Source: Methanobrevibacter sp.
GTDB taxonomy: Archaea > Methanobacteriota > Methanobacteria > Methanobacteriales > Methanobacteriaceae
Length of the DNA: 6,191 nt
Assembly (NCBI GenBank): GCA_009777005.1
Contig: WRMT01000188.1
Span: 1 to 6,191, forward strand
Direction: 5' to 3'
Positions 4,967 to 6,191 of this stretch are shown piece after piece. Under the pieces are notes generated by a model that had not been told where the DNA came from, ran no database searches, and saw nothing but the letters and a program-made list of their open reading frames with translations. Every line of letters starts with the position of its first letter. Position 1 is the stretch's first letter. The translations under genes and the position numbers were made by a program.

Positions 4967-4973
4967 ATATAAA
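4966..4973 (-). promoter_or_regulatory. consensus-like archaeal TATA box
   Basis: TTTATATA on the minus strand matches the usual archaeal TATA box. Transcription would begin about 25 nt downstream, near 4940. That would give the 395-residue gene a leader of some 225 nt that includes the short frame at 4768-4866. A nearer candidate, CATATATTAAA at about 4798-4808 on the same strand, would give a ~60-nt leader. Which one is used cannot be decided from sequence. Confidence 0.4.
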
Positions 4974-5064
4974 TGTTGTTTGAAAATAATATATGTAATA
5001 TGAATATTTTAAAAATATTAGAAAACACTTAAAAATATGATAATGGGGATGAATATTGCTTTTA

Positions 5065-5200
5065 GGTGCCGTTGCACAATTTTATTTCGATGAACAAAAT
5101 TAAAAAACTTTAATTTAAAATTAAATAAAATTTTAAATATTCATTTTTTTTTTTTAAAATTTTTATTTAAAGTTGAAGAAAAATAATTGTGCAATACTCT
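5065..5200. mobile_element. MITE-like element with TTGCACAATT inverted ends
   Basis: TTGCACAATT at 5072-5081 is the exact reverse complement of AATTGTGCAA at 5185-5194. Symmetry continues inward with gaps: TTATTTC with GAAAAATA, AACTTTAA with TTTAAAGTT, and ATAAAATTTTAAA with TTAAAATTTTTAT. The outer left sequence GGTGCCGTTGCACAA resembles the ends of IS6/IS240-type insertion sequences, which commonly contain GTTGCA; this is an inference from memory of the family. The 6-bp CTTTTA lies at both 5059-5064 and 5201-5206 and could be a target duplication, but it is short and AT-rich. No transposase frame lies inside, so this is either a non-autonomous element, a deletion remnant, or simply a large hairpin. 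Confidence 0.5.
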
Positions 5201-5270
5201 CTTTTAAATAAATGAAATAACAAAATAAAAATTTAAATTTATTCAAACATCGATATAAGAAATAATAAAT

Positions 5271-5300
5271 GGTTTTTTCCCTTTAATATATGAAAAAACC
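5271..5300 (-). terminator. 9-bp hairpin downstream of the intact CRISPR array, terminator candidate
   Basis: GGTTTTTTC at 5271-5279 pairs with GAAAAAACC at 5292-5300 across a 12-nt loop. If the array is transcribed leftward on the minus strand, this hairpin comes about 110 nt after the last repeat, followed by a U-rich ATTTATTATTTC. It could end the pre-crRNA. The alternative is an unrelated A/T hairpin. Confidence 0.4.
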
Positions 5301-5669
5301 TTTAAAAATAGCTAATTCTGTTAATATTGGGATAAAATATCGAATATTTTCTAAAATTATTTTATTTTAGATTTTAAAGTAACGAAATTTACTAAAATAG
5401 AATCTTATTAAGTTGCAATCCTTGTTTTAGTAGATTCTCTTTTGCAATTTGAACAAATCAATACGTAATGTGAACAAATACATAAAGTCGCAATCCTTGT
5501 TTTAGTAGATTCTTTTTTGCAATGAATAAAAAAAGAGAATTAATAATTCATGAAAAAGAGTCGCAATCCTTGTTTTAGTAGATTCTTTTTTGCAATAAGG
5601 ATAAATCAATAATAAAAACCATTAATGAATTAGTCGCAATCCTTGTTTTAGTAGATTCTTTTTTGCAAT

Positions 5670-5734
5670 ACTAATAAGTATGTAAATAATATTAGTAATA
5701 CTAATAAGTATGTAAATAATATTAGTAAAAAATA
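5670..5734. repeat. 65-nt spacer containing a 30-bp tandem duplication
   Basis: Positions 5670-5699 and 5700-5729 are identical except at the last base. Each copy begins ACTAATAAG and contains TATTAGTA, so each is also a dyad (ACTAATA with TATTAGT). Removing one copy would leave 35 nt, the normal spacer length of this array. An internal duplication of an ordinary spacer is the simplest explanation; capture from iteron-like repeats is the alternative. Confidence 0.85.
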
Positions 5735-5884
5735 GTCGCAATCCTTGTTTTAGTAGATTCTTTTTTGCAATGGCAAATACGGGAGTAAGCAAACTAGATT
5801 CAATTGTCGCAATCCTTGTTTTAGTAGATTCTTTTTTGCAATATAATTAGGCAAGTAAAAAAAGACTCTTATACTATTAATAAG

Positions 5885-5958
5885 GTCGCAATCCTTGTTT
5901 TAGTAGATTCTTTCTTGCAATATTAGATTTACTATTAGATAGATTATAAACTATCTAA
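5885..5958. repeat. repeat-spacer unit duplicated at 6105-6178, copy 1
   Basis: The variant repeat ending TTTCTTGCAAT (5885-5921) plus its 37-nt spacer (5922-5958) recurs exactly at 6105-6178. The shared rare repeat variant shows that the whole unit was copied by recombination and that the same spacer was not acquired twice. The spacer contains TTAGATAG and CTATCTAA as an 8-bp inverted pair around an 8-nt loop. Confidence 0.9.
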
Positions 5959-6104
5959 GTCGCAATCCTTGTTTTAGTAGATTCTTTTTTGCAATATGAA
6001 AATAATGTCAGATAGCTTATTATTAAGTTAATCGCAATCCTTGTTTTAGTAGATTCTTTTTTGCAATCTTTTAAATAAGTATACTTTACATAGTTTATTA
6101 AATA

Positions 6105-6178
6105 GTCGCAATCCTTGTTTTAGTAGATTCTTTCTTGCAATATTAGATTTACTATTAGATAGATTATAAACTATCTAA
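6105..6178. repeat. repeat-spacer unit duplicated from 5885-5958, copy 2
   Basis: Identical over 74 nt to 5885-5958, including the T-to-C repeat variant. Two other units lie between the copies, so a two- or three-unit segmental duplication is possible. The units beyond the right edge would show how far it extends. Confidence 0.9.
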
Positions 6179-6191
6179 GTCGCAATCCTTG

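Larger units (their letters stand above)
4975..5411. other. intergenic region between the 395-residue gene and the intact CRISPR array
   Basis: No gene is supported. It contains a MITE-like element at 5065-5200 and a 9-bp hairpin at 5271-5300. The last ~110 bases before the first repeat (5301-5411) form the presumed distal flank of the array and show no additional repeat copy. Confidence 0.5.
5412..6191 (-). CRISPR. well-preserved CRISPR array, 10 full repeats plus one cut by the window edge
   Basis: The 37-nt repeat (plus strand: starts GTCGCAATCC, core TTGTTTTAGTAGATTC, ends TTTTGCAAT) occurs at 5412, 5487, 5560, 5633, 5735, 5806, 5885, 5959, 6031 and 6105, with a partial copy at 6179-6191. 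Variants are few: 5412 has GTTGC and CTCTTTT, 5885 and 6105 have TTTCTTGCAAT, and 6031 starts with A. Spacers are 38, 36, 36, 65, 34, 42, 37, 35, 37 and 37 nt; those at 5922-5958 and 6142-6178 are identical. The reverse complement ends in GGATTGCGAC, like typical archaeal repeats whose last eight nt form the crRNA 5' handle, and the most deviant repeat is at the left end. Both points suggest minus-strand transcription with the leader beyond the right edge. No cas gene is in view, so the type is undetermined. Confidence 0.97.

Noticed and set aside
5301..5411. Leader sequence of the intact array at its left side
   Set aside because: The adjoining repeat at 5412 is the most mutated copy, and the repeat orientation puts the leader on the right; the region shows no leader-like conserved element that I can identify.
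5922..5958. Self-targeting of the 26-bp palindrome at 2158-2183 by the duplicated spacer
   Set aside because: They share only TTAGATAGAT and TATCTAA in opposite order; no contiguous match long enough for a protospacer.

Overview
The window is extremely AT-rich, with well under 30% G+C by eye. It looks archaeal, most plausibly a low-GC member of the Methanobacteriaceae (Methanobrevibacter/Methanosphaera type). The reasons are a lipobox-bearing small PsbP-like lipoprotein of the kind common in that group, purine-rich Shine-Dalgarno sites 7-10 nt before the starts, a TTTATATA box on the minus strand, long AT-rich intergenic regions, and 37-nt CRISPR repeats with 34-42-nt spacers. The genus is an inference; there is no rRNA or other marker gene here.

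Layout from left to right: (1) 1-337, a gene-free AT-rich region containing a copy of a dispersed intergenic repeat and an 11-bp hairpin. (2) 338-948, an old, decayed CRISPR array with nine mutated repeats and eight spacers; two of the spacers are diverged copies of each other. (3) 949-1347, spacer DNA with a possible gene fragment carrying an in-frame stop and a perfect 12-bp hairpin. (4) 1348-1848 (minus), a small lipoprotein. (5) 1849-2826, nearly 1 kb without a gene, holding a 26-bp palindrome, one isolated fossil CRISPR repeat (2214-2249) and a ~200-bp imperfect palindrome bounded by 16-bp perfect inverted repeats. (6) 2827-4716 (minus), two unrecognised proteins that share a homologous C-terminal module. 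The larger one also has a ribbon-helix-helix-like segment. A tandem 62-65-bp repeat separates them. (7) 4717-5411, a promoter region with a possible broken membrane microprotein, a MITE-like element with TTGCACAATT inverted ends, and a hairpin. (8) 5412-6191, a well-preserved CRISPR array of the same repeat family running off the right edge.

No cas gene is present, so the CRISPR type cannot be read here. The repeat reads more conventionally on the minus strand (3' end ATTGCGAC), and the most deviant repeat of the good array is at 5412. Both facts suggest minus-strand transcription with the leader beyond the right edge.

The strongest observations are the CRISPR history (good array, decaying array and single-repeat fossil, all in one orientation; duplicated repeat-spacer unit; 65-nt spacer with an internal 30-bp duplication) and the uncharacterised paralogous pair at 2827-4716. 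I see no direct evidence that this pair is a defence system; its position between the arrays is only suggestive.
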